From positions 280,275-344,274 of the forward strand of contig NW_026570352.1 of assembly GCF_019649055.1 (NCBI RefSeq): a DNA stretch of 64,000 nt. Direction: 5' to 3'. Source of the DNA: Paramacrobiotus metropolitanus (taxonomy: Eukaryota > Tardigrada > Eutardigrada > Parachela > Macrobiotidae). Each line of letters starts with the position of its first letter. Positions within the stretch are counted from its first letter, which is position 1. The translations under genes and the position numbers were made by a program. Below are positions 47,460-60,890 of this stretch, in pieces. The notes under the pieces are model-generated. The model made no database searches. It was not told the origin of the DNA and saw nothing but the letters and a program-made list of their open reading frames with translations.

Positions 47460-47990
47460 TCAACACATTCCAAATGTCACCGTCGGTTCCATCCGGGTTC
47501 CAACCGTGTGCTCCGGAGAGGGAGTCCGGACGCCGATTGTTGATCCATCCGAGTCCTCGGCGGTCGTACGTGCATTGGCGTAGACGGGATCCTGTCGGAC
47601 GGTGTCCAAAGGACGGCAACGCGGCGTCATGGGTATATCCACCGTCCGTGTGGGCATATCTCGAGACAAGTTCCTGTCCGGGTGTTCCGTAGCGGTTGCG
47701 GTGACCGCGTTCGTTTCCTGCCGTCGAGGCTGGAAATCATACTGCCGGCGCAAGCGCGGGCGGCAACAATCTAGAAAACAACTGAGAAACGCCATCACCG
47801 TTCGGTAATACCGAACGCAAAATACCACAGCAATAAAAACTGTTATTGAAGTAAGCGAAATATTTAAGAGACCATGCCATGTCATGGACTTCATTGTACT
47901 CTGAACATATTTTGGAGTACTTGTGGTACTCAAATTTGAAATACCGGTCTCGAACATCAGGCCGGATAACTCGGCTGTCAAGCTATCGCT
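47460..47990 (-). pseudogene. Env relic, membrane span and tail, inverted
   Basis: A minus frame of 173 codons with a hydrophobic span (ITVFIAVVFCVRYY), a Cys-containing juxtamembrane patch and a long polar tail (FQPRRQETNAV onward). The layout parallels the C-terminal end of the env of the LTR element at 18983-29137. It faces away from the ectodomain part that starts just to its right. Confidence 0.65.
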
Positions 47991-48926
47991 CTGGAGTCAT
48001 CGTTGTGAGGAAGGACTCTGACAGTCCGCTTCCTCTAGAAGCATATTCTGATTCCGACGCGGAATCCACCGTAACGGTGAGTTTAGATGAAGAGCCACAG
48101 AGAAAAGGACTGACCGTTCACAATCCCGTCTATGCTCCGGCTAAAGCGAGAAATCGAGAAATTCTTACGAGCGATGACTCAATTCCAGAAAATGAAGCAC
48201 CGCCTCCGGTTCCGGCGAAACGCCTGCGCGCTGGTGTGCGCAGTTTCGTAACGCTTTCTCTTCTTCTCTTACTCTGTACCCTGTCGGGTACCTCCGGACT
48301 GAACACTACGCTATGCGACTGCTCACGCAGTAAATACGTGGGAATCGCTGACCTTTCTGCGCGAATTCAGTGCGATCAGTTAGAAAGCCCCATCAGAGAA
48401 ACTCATGATGTCAAGTACTACCTTCTCGACTACAAAAACATTACTAGACATTTTTCCGGCTCCGCTTGCCGTATGATAATGAAAAGTACGATACAAGAAG
48501 GGTTTTTCTTTGGTGGGTACAACAGCCAGAATTTTGAAGTAGCACTTCCGGTCACCGCTGACCAGTGCCGTGACATGATTAGAACAAAAACATGCAGTGG
48601 AAACGCAATGATAAAAAGTGGACGTACTTGGGTATACGACGCAATACCTGTGGTTGACCGCCGGTGGAACCAATTCCGCCGTCATTACCTGTCTCTTGGA
48701 GAACGTCACCCTCGAAACGACGTGTTACGATTGTCCAGTGCTGTCCACCACCAGCGAAATCTCTTCGTCTATTCTGGCCGAGTCCAGTGTCCATCCGCAC
48801 GTAACTTACGTGTGGAATACTGACAAAAGCCTCACGAAGTGTCGCGTTAACGCAGTTCTTAACAGCGAGGGACAGTTGTTCCAACTAAAATCAGGAGAGA
48901 TCCACATTCGTGACCATCTACATTAA
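47991..48926 (+). pseudogene. Env relic, N-terminal ectodomain, frameshifted
   Basis: Plus-strand coding with an acidic Ser/Asp linker, a hydrophobic signal-like segment (FVTLSLLLLLCTLSGTSG) and then a Cys-rich ectodomain starting TLCDCSRSKYVG. It aligns along its length with the env ectodomain of the intact element: the CDC start, a C-R-M/I-x pair, FFGG/FFWG, an A-D-Q-C/A-D-C pair, and K-T-C-S-G-N-A-M/L-D-C-S-G-N-T-M. The reading shifts frame between about 48640 and 48680, after which matching continues (VTYVWN, DHL) to a stop at 48926. No integrase or LTRs were found beside it. It is an old, isolated, broken copy. Confidence 0.7.
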
Positions 48927-49018
48927 CTCAGCTTTACGGTTGAAGAAAAAATGGAACGAACGTGCGACGAAAGAGCATCTGTTCATTACGTCCGCTCCCA
49001 TTCAACAAATCGGATAAA

Positions 49019-49295
49019 ATTCCAGCCTCGACGGCAGGAAACGAACGCGGTCACCGCAACCGCTACGGAACACCCGGACCGGAACTTGTCTCGGGATATA
49101 CCCACACGGACGGTGGATATCCCCATGACGCCGCGTTGCCGTCCTTCGGACACCGTCCGACAGGATCCCGTCTACGCCAATGCGCGTACGACCGCCGAGG
49201 ACTCGGATGGATCAACAATCGGCGTCCGGACTCCCTCTCCGGAGCACACGGTTGGAACCCGGATGGAACCGACGGTGAAATTTGGAATGTGTTGA
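49019..49295 (+). pseudogene. Env relic, second tail copy
   Basis: Plus-strand copy of the same cytoplasmic tail found inverted at 47460-47737, differing by only a few residues. It follows the ectodomain part after about 90 unrelated bases but lacks the membrane span. Confidence 0.65.
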
Positions 49296-49400
49296 TGGAA
49301 CAACGCGGAAGTTGGCACCCGTTTGCTACGGAACTCCACCGACCGTGAGCAGCATAGAACCGCTTAGCATTAGCTTTGTTTTACCGCTCATGTAAAGTCA

Positions 49401-52400
49401 AACGCCGGAAGTTGGCACCGGTTCTCAGTCGTCGGACCAGTTTGTTACATAATTTATGGCAGAGCAAAGTAATTAAAGGTCACAGCACGGCTAAACCGGT
49501 CGGTATTCTAATATATGGTAATATGCATCAACGGTAAGCGGAAAGGCAACGCGAGGCAGGGAACTGTTAATAGGAAATAAATCAGACAGAAGTACAAAGT
49601 GTACTGTCGGAAGTGGTACTGAATGCATGCATCTATTGAAGTACAAGTGAAAAACAGCAGTATTTGTAGGCAAACAAGTAGAAAAGAATGCTATCAGATA
49701 GCACGAGTGAGCATATCGCTCAAATGAATCAGTAAACAGTAGCAACATCATAAACGTGAATCAGAGCCGTCGCTTAATTATCTATATAAAAATCATTATG
49801 TGACAGTATTAAATATTTTGCCAGTGAACGTCAGGAATGCAGCAACAACAGATTAGCGTTCGGTTTAGCGGATAATCAAAAAATCGAAATAAATCATCTT
49901 CCATGGAATGCGCGGCGCGTTTGCTTGGCTGCCAGCTACCGAATAGAAAGCGAGACGAAAGAATTCGAAGCGTTTATCAGTATCAAAGTTCATCGATATC
50001 AAAATGTAGAGACTAGAGAGAAAAATTACAAAGCCGTGTTTTTGTTTTCAAGATTAAAACGGGAAATTCAAGTGATAAGAGAAGGTGATCGATCGCGATG
50101 TGAATGTAGGTAGTTTTCTCTCTATCGCTTCTTTCCTTTCTTCCAAAACCTCGATCACTAGTGTTGAGTCAGTTACGGTACGTTGCGCCATTTGCTTCAA
50201 GCTGCTGAAGCAGAACAGCTGCTGTGACTGTGCCCAAGAACCTAATGTGGCTTGTCTCGTTTAGTTAAGCAATGTTTGTGTTACATATTATTTTTTACTA
50301 CAAGTCATACGGCTGACTTGACTGCTGCCGCAACTTTCTCAAGGAGCACAGATTGAGGTACTGTAGGTGTTATTGCTGAAAGCCGGCATCTTCCCAATCT
50401 TTATTCAAGAAATTCGCATATGTAGTTTGACTGTCGTGTGTCGTTTGTCGCGACATGCGCATTCTTGACTTGAGTTTCGGTAAACCACCCTGATGCTTCC
50501 TGGGAATGTTTCCTGGTCTAACTGTTGTCTACATTCCGACCGGTTTAAAAGGATGTACAGGACCCCAACAGTCTTTTGACCGATCGGGACGGAGCCATGA
50601 ATCTACAGTATCATGTTTTGTGACGAAATATTTCATTACCATGTTGATGGCGTCCTGATCCCGATATACACTTGGTCCACATGATGCACCTGTACAAGGA
50701 TGTCCGTAGTCCTACGCATGCTGGCTGGAGTGCGTTGCGTTTATCTGTACACTCTCCGATTCACTATCTCTGTACACTGTACAGTCTTTGTTACCGTATT
50801 AGATCGTGTGTTGGGGAGCGTACAATACAGCACAGTGCGTACTGTATGAAACAGTACAAAGTAATTATCCTGATTTTTGTGCATTTGATACCTGTGCTTG
50901 GTTGTGATTCAGAATTCGGACAGTTCTACTATTGTATACAGCCGATGCAGATTTCTTGCTGAATGGTATACACGCCTGAATCCCAAATTTGCCACTAAGA
51001 TTCATCCGCACAACATTCAGCATGGATCTGATTTATATAATATTGTCATTAATTAAGTGGATCGTCGTTAAGTGGAAGCTCACGTCTGTTTTAAGTGTGA
51101 CGGAATCGCGGTTGATTTTGATGTTTCTTTAGCAAAAAAAAACATCAAAATCTACTGCAATTCCGCAGTAGAAAACATCGAGAGTCACAAAATCAATGTT
51201 ATTACTCACCAGTAAGTAAACAACAACGTGTAAATTCGAAATTTGAAGGAACTGTTTTGTTATTTTTTTATAGTTCGATGTAGGGTACATATATGACATA
51301 TAGCGTATTGTCTACAATTACAACTTAACAGCTGGCTTAATATTCACCTAAAGTTTTACCGTAAAAACATATCGGCAAATGAACGCATCAAGAGAGATTA
51401 AAATTAACCATGAAAACCGTACCGAAATGAAAACCGTACCGAACTTTTACGAAATGCAGCGGTGCGGTGCGAATCGTTTTAAATAAGAATGTTTCCCACA
51501 GTCAGTATCGCTGAGCCTGGAAAGCCATTCTAAATTAAATTAATCACTATACGAGAATTTCTCCAAGGTATGTGCTTTCCGTCTCTTTCCGACATATATT
51601 TGCTGGACAAGTTCATGCTGGACATTTCCAGAAGTGGAAGATCGTGTCAAAATGAACGGACGATTCTCAAGGGCCTGTCGTCGGGCGGCGTTATAGTAAA
51701 TGTTTTATCATTATACAACGCTCCGCATTTAATGATAAACTTTTACTTTGATTAATGAAAACTGATGCCCCAGTGAAGGGGTCCACCACAGCAGGAGGTT
51801 CCTGGGAAGATACGTACCGCGCCGCATCAGCAACATATACTGGTTTCTGGACGAACAATGCGCTTTACCGGCATATGGCGCCGACAAAAGTACTGATGAT
51901 CATCTCGGTTGGGCAACAGCGGGACAGTTTATCGGCGGTCGCTGCGTTCCGGAAACGAAACCAGTTAAGCCCATCATACAGTTACAGTACAGTGCTGTTA
52001 TTTACTGCTAGTAGGTATAGTAATATTAACAGCAGGCAAACTGCAGGTAGTATGTGTGCAATTTCACTGTATAAATTTTGAGTTCTATATTCAAGATATT
52101 TATAATTACCTACCCTAATAATTATTGTTTTACGGAATACTCACATTAATATTCTCAAATGAATGCATTACGATTATTATTTCTTACACTTGTCGCGTCT
52201 CATCATATAATATATTCATAATTCAATGACAAAAAACCCATTCCTCTCCACGATAAATTTCCATGAATTTCACAAAACTGAATCAACTTTTATGATTCCA
52301 CCAAATCAGACACAACAGGAGAAAACCAAACAAAACAAAAATCAGCTTATCAAAATCAGCAAATCAGCAAAATGAAAATCAGAAGAACAAGCAAACCGGG

Positions 52401-53399
52401 GTTTATAATTTTGATATTTCGTATACGCGTATACGCAGTGGTATACAGCCTGCGCGATACGACCACTTCCTCATAAAAAAACCCAGGTACGGGTAGGCTG
52501 TAGTACGGCCATTGAGGTCACTGCGAGCGGCCTATATCTGCGCTGTGCAGTCGCAGTGCATCCATGTCACGCCGGCATCACCCTTAAACAGATGCTTGGT
52601 GAGTTCGTGTGCTTACATTTAGCAATAACAAACTCTGTTAATTATTCTTTAACTCACCGTCCAAAATTCGTAAAATTTAAGTACAACGATTAACCAGTCC
52701 ACGATTTATCTAATACCACAACTTTTCATCAAAACGAACGCAGTATCGGCAACGAGTTGCCATCACTCCAAATACATGCCACACAAACTCACCAATTGTA
52801 ATTTTTGTACATATACGGCAAGTTACCGGTTACATTACGTTACCGGCACTTTCTTCGGCGGTTATGAAAATACGTAGATATATAACCGTTATTATCGAAT
52901 TATATCCCTCCCCCGTAATTGAAGCCCCCATAAGATGGTGCAAAAATGTAACCCCCCCGAAATGCCAGTTCATGGGCTTCAGTTACGGGTAAGGATGTTG
53001 TTACTCTGGCATATTGTAATGTCATAGCACAATTTCGGATAATAGGAAACATACTTCCTATGAAAAGGAGCAGGAAAACCTAGTCTGATCTAACACCAGC
53101 GTTAAAAGGGGTGCGTTTCAGAATCGTCGGTATATTTACAAAAGATTAAGTTAACCGCATAATACACGGAAATGTCCACTTGCGCGCAATCTTCCATAAA
53201 CCGACAAGGTGCTCTTTGTTTTCTCTCTCTGAAGACAATCACATCCCATAAAAGTATTTGCTAGAGCCTGTTCTATATATATATTATAAGCATGCGGTCA
53301 CACGCCTTGTATTTTCTCTGGCAGCGCTTTGGTAAAAATTTTATCTACGTACACATATAAGAGGGAAATTCATTTTAGTCGTATCATTTCACGGCACTG
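49401..53399. other. No supported gene; dispersed repeat pieces
   Basis: 49450-50110 resembles parts of 45655-45830 and 61060-61600. 50460-50620 resembles 59185-59300. An inverted repeat with arms of about 26 bp lies near 51102-51166. 52690-52880 belongs to the worn repeat also seen near 33400 and 44100. No coding region is supported. Confidence 0.45.
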
Positions 53400-53520
53400 C
53401 TGCCATCACCTGGCTGGAGTGTGACGTTATGGCAATATGTACGTATGCCTAGATCCGGCGCGGCACATATTTAAGCGCCATGTTTAGCTACAACGTCACA
53501 CTCCAGCCGGGTGACGGTAG
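53400..53520. mobile_element. Fold-back MITE, copy 2
   Basis: Homologous over its whole length to 6341-6452. It keeps both inner arms (TGCCATCACC at the start; GGTGACGG near the end) and the central CTAGATCCGGCGCGGCACAT-type core. The outer arms of copy 1 are absent. Confidence 0.7.
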
Positions 53521-54174
53521 TCGGTAGGAGACCAGGGAAATGGTTTGAGTAAAGCGGTTTTTCCTTATATTACAGCTCCAAAAAGTAATGTAAAACAGTT
53601 TACCTGCATTTCCAAACCGGGAACGCCGGGAAGCCTTTGCAGTGTATGGCTTTTATCGAACTGATCAAACACACATCGAAGGGTGCGGTTTTACTAAAGG
53701 ATCCACACAGCGACCGGTTTGCAAAATTTGCGCTTTAGTACTGTCTAGTACTGTTACTAATTTTGCAGTGTATGGCTACTGAGATGAAAGTGAGAAATTT
53801 ATTTGCTGCATTTTCGAAATACAGTACGTATCAACTACCATCTTTTATACGGATGTAACGCACTGATGCGTGGGCTTTACAACTTCACTGACTGTTTCCA
53901 GCGCATACAGTACTTTGTCATGTGCAGCAATGAAATGAAGTGTGATAGAAATCCATGCCGTTCATAGACAGCCACAACAAAAAAGAAATTAAACAACCGC
54001 AAGTAGTTCTTGCGCCCTGTAAGAACCTGTTTTCCGAAAATGCCCGCACAGTGAATGTCAGCGATCAGAACTGATAAAGAAAAAGTGCAAAGCAGTACTT
54101 CTGAAAAACAGCAACGTGAAAGTTGATGTATCTACAAGCAAATGCTGGTCAAGTACGACCGGAATACCAACGCG

Positions 54175-57100
54175 TTAGGATGTTTCAAAATATAGCTGAG
54201 GAAATTGTCCGTTAGCAAAAGTTGTTGTCCCGCAGGTGCTAGTTCGGGTATGTGCATTATAGCCAATTTGTCTTTCATTGTACGAGTGATAACCCGAACC
54301 GTATACCACGTCATCTAAAACCATGAAAATCCAGATTTTTAAATACAACACTATGTAACCATGCGAAAAGCGAATAGTTCTATAACTAAGGCAGGATGCA
54401 TACATTCTGGATCTAGAGCGTCAGAGAACTGTACTGAGAGTGGGCAGATTCCAGAAGTGTTCACAACTGCTTTCCCGTTGGAGCCGTAGAAAGATCGTTG
54501 CATGCCCTACAATAGCATATAAAATTTTATCGTGTTCATACATGCCCAAACCAAGCCTGGAGTTTAGATCTGTTTTTTTACTCAGACAGCTCCCCACTTA
54601 CCGACGTTTGCAGCGATAGAGCGTACTGCTTTCCGAACTCTACCGGGAAGGGGTTTCTCAGTTTGAACTTTGCAACAGATAAATGCTTCTTCCCCGGGAT
54701 GGTCCACGTGTGGCGAAAATCTTTCAGCTCTCTCGGGTGGTCTCTTAAACACCGATATCCATTGGGGTCGGCCATTTCATAAACGAATATTTTCATAGTT
54801 GCAGTGCATTCCACGCCTTCCGGAAGTGGGCTTTGGACAAACACACCAACAGCCACCAGGTGGACCGTCGCCTCGTTCTGCAATAATAAAAATTGTTCAA
54901 GTGGCTCTATTCTTGTAAAGAGGAGAGTGGAAAGCAGTATTCAATTAACTGTGTATGAGTACCAAATCATCGCTGCAAGGTTGTGCGGTGGATGTGATAG
55001 AAAACCTGAAAAAATCTAAATATACCATCGTTCCAATTTTTCAAGTACAAAACGTCTGTACGTAATACGAGGCAGTGAATACTTGATGACATCGGGGAAA
55101 CCAGCCATGTATGTCCAATTTTGAGAGCTGTTCGTGCTCTCGAACCTGGAGACAGTCACCTCCTTGTGACTGCCGACTCTTATTCGGCTGACGAATTTTT
55201 CGGGTAATTGCGTTTTAGCGTACCAAAATTGAAAAAGCTGGCTGATCTCTTCGGCCAGTAGTAAGCCTGACTGCAAAGGAAATGAACCGTATAAAGTATT
55301 CAGTAGTACTTGTAACACAACAAAAATGATAAAAAGAGAAACAAAAGTGAAATGCTATTTGTCCGCCATTCCGGACCGGAAAGACGGCCGAATAATAAAT
55401 GTTGCGAGTAGTAGTTCATAATTTACTTTCTCTATTGGACCCTTATTATGGAAGTCAGTTTTGCCGTAAGTCTTACAGTATGCAATTTGGGTAATGGATA
55501 ATTTGATTGGATATATGCATACAACGTTAAAAATCGCGTTAAACAATTAGCGGTGTTAAAAAACTTGATCAATAAATTTAAAAAGCACCGAGTAACCATT
55601 GAACGTTATAAGCGCAACAAACCTTGGCTGGTCCACTGGCGACTTCCTCGGAGGTCATAGTAGGGAATCTTATCAGGAACAGTGCTTCTCCTAAAACTGA
55701 TCGCTGATTGGCTCCGGTGGGATCGAGTTCTTTCTGCTCACATTGATGCTTAGCCCATCTGCCGTTTAAAGAAAAAAACTACTGTAATTTATCGACATCT
55801 GCTTTTACGGTTCAAATAAACGGTAGACCTGTAGTTTTAGCATCCGTACGAAGTCAAAATGAACATTATTCAATGGTCGACGCCGTACGTACTTCGTAAC
55901 TGCATTGCATACATCCACCTCTTTAGCCTTCACAGTTTCACGACATAAAATTATTTTCAACACTTCCAGGTCAATTTCCAGAAAGTCTGCGGATTGCAAT
56001 ACGTATGCTGCATATAAATCGATCTTCTCCATACAGGCGTTCTCCAAGTTGATTTCGTCGTACAGCCGCGCCTACATCAAATACCGTTCACAGTGCAAAT
56101 TAGTACTCGCAATAAACCTGAACATATAAGTACACGATTCAAGCAAATTAGGATGCACTTAAAATTACTCTACCTGGATAAACCAAGCCAGACAATTATC
56201 GGCAGCCACATTCTGTTTCAAGTACTGTTCGCAAGCGTTTTTCAGCACTGGGATACCGTATTTTTTCGCGGCGTACAGGGTCGAAAATGCGGTCCATTTG
56301 TTAAACGGCCCGATCTGATCGTAATAAATGCATCTGCAAGGTATACAAAATCATTATTAACCAGGAGAGTAAACGACGTTGCTCCTGCCGCTGACATACA
56401 TGTAAGTACCGTACCGCAAAACAATTCTGAATGTCTCGGAGTCCATATCCGTAATTTTAACAATTTTTTCCGTCTCTTTCATTGAACCGTAAAACATCGT
56501 TGCAAACACCTCACTACCCATGGCAAGTAGCAATCTGTAACATCCAGTTGTCCATGCAATACAGTGCATTATAACCCTTTACTGAACACTTTCTGGCCAT
56601 ATTTTGACCACAACCAATTTTTAGAACCGAATGACAACCCAGCAGAGACGCGATAGGCGGAGATATCCCGCTTATTCTTAGTAAGGGCGGAAGGAACAAG
56701 TTTTATTTATTTTAAGGTACATTGTCAAATAACGGAGATATTCAGTAAGGTATCCAGTACGCGTATTTCTGCATCTACGGACTATTGAGCTGCACACAAA
56801 GAACAATAAAAGTATATATATAGTGACCGACAAAAATATTCATTGGTCAGTTCGCTGGCATTGTCGTAGAGAGGGAGAAAAGCAAAAATATATATATAGA
56901 TATATATATAGCTTCCTTCTGTATGTGTACCTTCTACAACAGACTTCCGATTTACAACAAAATCACAGCATTTTTCTTACGGTACGACTGTTCGCGTCCA
57001 TACTTTGGAGAATCGTAACAAACCATGCTACAACAAAGCTGACTCGTTTATGTATCTTTTTCTGCGATTGCTGTATGATTTCTTATGTATTCCGGATTAC

Positions 57101-57317
57101 GGCTGAAGTATGCACCAAACATAATTGTGCTAAAGAGTCCAGTGAAATCTTACTTATGTGCTTTGATGTCGACACCGAGGCTGTCTGGCGGTTGAATCCG
57201 GAATGTGACATCGCTCAAAATATCATTCCCGAAAATATGTTTCGCTCTGTCGGCAATCGTGCATAGTTCACTCTGCCATCCCCAAATTGGCTCTACCGCT
57301 TGTGTATTAGGGTCCAT
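54175..57317 (-). CDS. BTBD1/2/3/6-like BTB-BACK-PHR protein, eight exons
   Basis: Exons: 57154-57317 (ATG 57317), 56415-56534, 56174-56333, 55809-56071, 55623-55758, 55049-55270, 54598-54877, 54175-54314. All introns are GT-AG (50-619 bases), phases agree throughout, and the product is 494 residues, normal for the family. BTB is at about 33-135 (GNDILSDVTF, KAHKLLLAMGSEVFATMF, TLYAAKKYGIPVLKNACEQY). BACK is at about 140-280 (LQSADFLEI; then WAKHQCEQKEL, VLGEALFLIRFPTMTSEE). A PHR-type beta-sandwich is at about 330-494 (HLVAVGVFV; final FANGQFPQLYFE). The last donor is ambiguous: a consensus GTAAGT four bases upstream (junction 54602/54601) would put exon 8 out of frame, whereas GTGGGG keeps the PHR ending. 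Relatives act as Cullin-3 adaptors and topoisomerase I partners. Function here is by family only. Confidence 0.88.
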
Positions 57318-58600
57318 CGTAATCCAAGTGGGACCCGTGTGGTATGGCAGAACAACGCTGAAGAACACTCGATAGCAGAAGATGAGTACAGAATGTAAAG
57401 GAGAAAGCTAACACAGAAACTCGAAACCAGCAAGGAATCACAACTCATAAGCGTTTAATAAGCGCTTAGCGTATGTGCCTATTACCTAAACAAAGTGGTA
57501 CGTGCTGGAATACGCTTATTATAGAACCATGTGTGGCATATGCACATTGCACCGGGAAATACATAAATATTTATCATCATATCGGGCATGCTTGAATGGA
57601 TGAATCTATGGATGCGGTTGGATGCATGATTTGTAACCGCCAGTAGTAAGCAAGTAACTTGTAACTTGACGGTAACACACAAACGATGAAGAAAGGAATG
57701 ACACGCCAGTAATGAAAAATATTCCAATCTCAGTGCACAAATTACCGCGCTATTTAGTTAAGACTTAAGAAAACTCGAGAGGTACAAGCCCATCCGGAAA
57801 CAAAAGCATAAGTGTATGCGGGAAAAATAAAAAGCATGGGCATGAGGTATTAGACAAACTACGGCATGTTACGCCAACATCAAATTGGCAGCAGGTTGCA
57901 AAAGTTAAATAAATAAAGCTATATAAATAATTAAACGTAGTTAGGTTAATAAAGTGTGGTAACTTAAAGTTTTTAGGGTATCAGCTTGGTTCAGTCAACT
58001 TGGTTGCTGGTGGATTTTTGTAATCGTTAATAACGTTATCTGTGACTGTGGCCACTGCACTACAGTAATCATTCTACGTTACTTGACGCAGCCCACATAT
58101 TTCGCGGGTACACTTAATGTCACTTATGCTCTTGTTTCCGGATGGGCTTGTACTTGTTCATGGAACGATCTGGTAAGCATGGAGAAAAGTCAATTATTAA
58201 ACCCACACCAAAATATTCCCTGTTAATTGTGCGTTATCAGTAAAATAAAAAAACTCCCTTGCTGTTATGTTATTTGTTGGTATTCCGCGGCTGCGGTGGC
58301 GAGATGATAGATTTAATGATACTAAAATAACAACCGTAAAAATCATGATTCTTCACCAAAATGCTGCCATGCAGAAACGTTTTCGCAGCTGGTGTAAAAT
58401 TTTCAGTTTTCGAAATCCCAGCACCTTCTTTAACGTCACCGTCTCACCAGTTATCGAAAATACTTGTAGGTGGAATATCTCGGAAAATTTAGCTACATAT
58501 ATGAACAGATCTACAAGTAGTTGCGTAAATAGTAAATACAAGCGGGTTGCTGATATTTGATAGTCCCGGAATCTGAATGAACCGTCCCGCCGAATCGAGC
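57318..58600. other. No supported gene
   Basis: 5' flank of the BTBD-like gene and intergenic DNA. A TATATATAG microsatellite lies inside the gene's first intron at about 56888-56911 rather than here. No promoter motif can be assigned with confidence. Confidence 0.5.
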
Positions 58601-59400
58601 CGAGTTGAAATGGTTGTCATCAATCGAGGAGTACAGTGAAGGAAATTGAAACGGCTATCAGTTTCGGAATGTAGAGAAAAGCATATCAAACAACATGTGC
58701 CAACTGCCAAGCTTGTCTATAAAAAAAATGGCTGATACCGGTTTCGCGACGCGCACTGCCCAGCAGGTCAATGTTGTCGTGATGCCGCTGGTGTGTGATG
58801 AGTGTGTCGCAAAAAAATGTTTACATTTTAAAGATTAAGTGGCAGATAAAGATGACGATGCGAACGAAGGCAGTTTTCTGTCTGCCATTTGACCATTTCT
58901 TCCTTTTCTGCTCAGTCTTGACTTGTCTCCGTTCGCAACATTTGCATTATATTTTCTTGCTTACTGCGTTTCTGTGAGTGCCCAGACGGATTGCTACTTC
59001 CGCATATTCCTTACGAAGCACAGAGCGGAAGATGTGGATGACGTTGGAGTACCAAAGCCCGCATCTTCCACAATAATCAAGTGGTTTTGCTACTGCGTTT
59101 GACAGTTGGCTATCATGTTTGTCGCAGCGTTAAAAACTTCCCGGTAAACATGATAGTCGACATCTAATGCCAACGTACTCTTTCTTGAATGGAGTTTCGG
59201 TAAACCGACCGGATGTTTCCTGGAGATGCATGGACCAACAGCCCTTTGACCGGTCGGAACGTAGCCACGACTCGAACATGTCACGTGCCGAAATACTCGA
59301 ACAATTTTCGTCACATGACGTGTTCGAATCATGGACACATAGTGTCAAGCGCAGAATTAAAAGTTTAATAAGTGCGCGATGACGCACATCAGGTATACCG
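58601..59400. repeat. Duplicated block, copy 1
   Basis: Resembles 61210-62150 in the same orientation with gaps. Both encode, on the plus strand, a short conserved stretch with TGFA, then QQVNVVV, then a P-x-V-C-D and V-A-K-x-C-L ending. Conservation of these residues despite DNA divergence hints at a former exon. I do not recognise the protein. A 59200-59290 part also resembles 50470-50600. An inverted pair CTATCATGTTT/AAACATGATAG occurs near 59111 and 59146. Confidence 0.5.
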
Positions 59401-60890
59401 ACGTCGTTATCCCGGCTGTGAGTCGTCGCGCACCTGTACGCAACGACAGCACTGAATTCGAAGGCTGACGCGAGTCCCCATGAACCGTACGGATGAATTC
59501 CATAATTTCCATCACAAATTGATTTCTCTTAGAGCGGATGTTATGAAGCCTGTTTCTGTTTGCAAGTTTGGCGGGATTTTTAGGTTTTTTGTTCGTAGTC
59601 AGTGTCATCAGTAAGGATACAAATACCAAGGTGTTACACAAGAAATGTTTTCTTTTTTCTTTGAGTTTAGTGAAATACGAACGATCTTTCATCGTGTGCA
59701 AGTAACAGTTGCCGTTGGCATTAGATTTTGTATGATATTATGCCATAAAATGATTGGTTGGACGAGCTGAAGGATGCTTAAGAGTTAAAAGCGTACGATG
59801 CAAAAGAAGATGCATAGAAGATACCTGTATGCAAGTAGAATTCCTCGCCTCTCATCGTAGGGCGTTGTATGATGCTGGTGTTTTATGGTAAAACCGGGCC
59901 CTTTAGTAACAGACAATGCTCCGTGAGAACAAACTTTTATGAGCTTGTAAAAGAGATTACGACCCAATGGATGGATTTACAACAGCGGGGAGATTCCCTG
60001 GAAGGCTGGAAGATACACCCAGGAAGCGCAATGTAAACGGAATGGAAACCGTGCAGCATTCCGCAGTCCCTTTTTCCGCCTATTGTTGTACGCGATGCTT
60101 AGGATGAAAACAAAACTGATTATAATTATGTATTGAAGGTTAAAGTCAGAATTTCCTATTAAGATCAATGCGCCAATTAGTACTGCATGCACACTTCCGG
60201 TTGACAGTTTTATTAATGTCTTGCATGTTATCTTGCATGTTTGACTGTGGCCGGACTTGTTACTTTATTTACAATTCAAGTATAAGAAAGACGGTTATCC
60301 TATTATAACATAGATACTCCTACGGTTTTTTTACTCCCTCTGAAACTTTTTTATGGCTACCACAGACTGCTTCCTGTTGTGAATCTACGATTGCCCAGAT
60401 ACAACTTTATTGGACAAATTACTGGTTTTTTTATTGGTTGATTTTTCCGACAGTGGGAATTTGCGGGCACAATTAATACAGCGATCGTTTGGTACAAGAA
60501 AAAGGTTTTTTATCTGCAGAGCTCTTTATGTATGTTTTGGCGAACAATAAAATACGGTGTGGTCCGTGTGGATACTGAATTCAATCAGGTCCATAAAAAT
60601 ACGTAAAGAAAATTATATCAGTGCTAGAAATTAGCCGGTAGTGTTCGTGTATGTAATGTACAAGCATTTTGTCGCGCATGCTTTAGTTCATGCCCGCTCG
60701 GTTTAGCCGATAAGAATATCTACAGATTAATTACTTCGTTTACACACGATATACAAATGTGTATATCGTGTTATTAACGGTGGATTGTGAAATTATACCT
60801 GTACGAACAGAGCGGTATTCGTAAAATAATTATGATTATAAAAAACATACTGCCTGCGTCGTACATACTCGTTGCTTCACGAACCGAATG
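59401..60890. other. No supported gene
   Basis: Short frames only. Contains one 12-bp-arm palindrome at 60744-60771 (ACACGATATACA and its complement, 4-base loop). Confidence 0.5.

Larger units (their letters stand above)
47355..49400. repeat. Inverted repeat around env relic, 382-bp arms
   Basis: Arms 47355-47737 and 49019-49400 are nearly identical reverse complements enclosing about 1.28 kb. The arms encode the cytoplasmic tail of the env relic, so the same tail is present once on each strand. The outer edges coincide with the end of coding homology plus about 100 bases. Confidence 0.85.
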
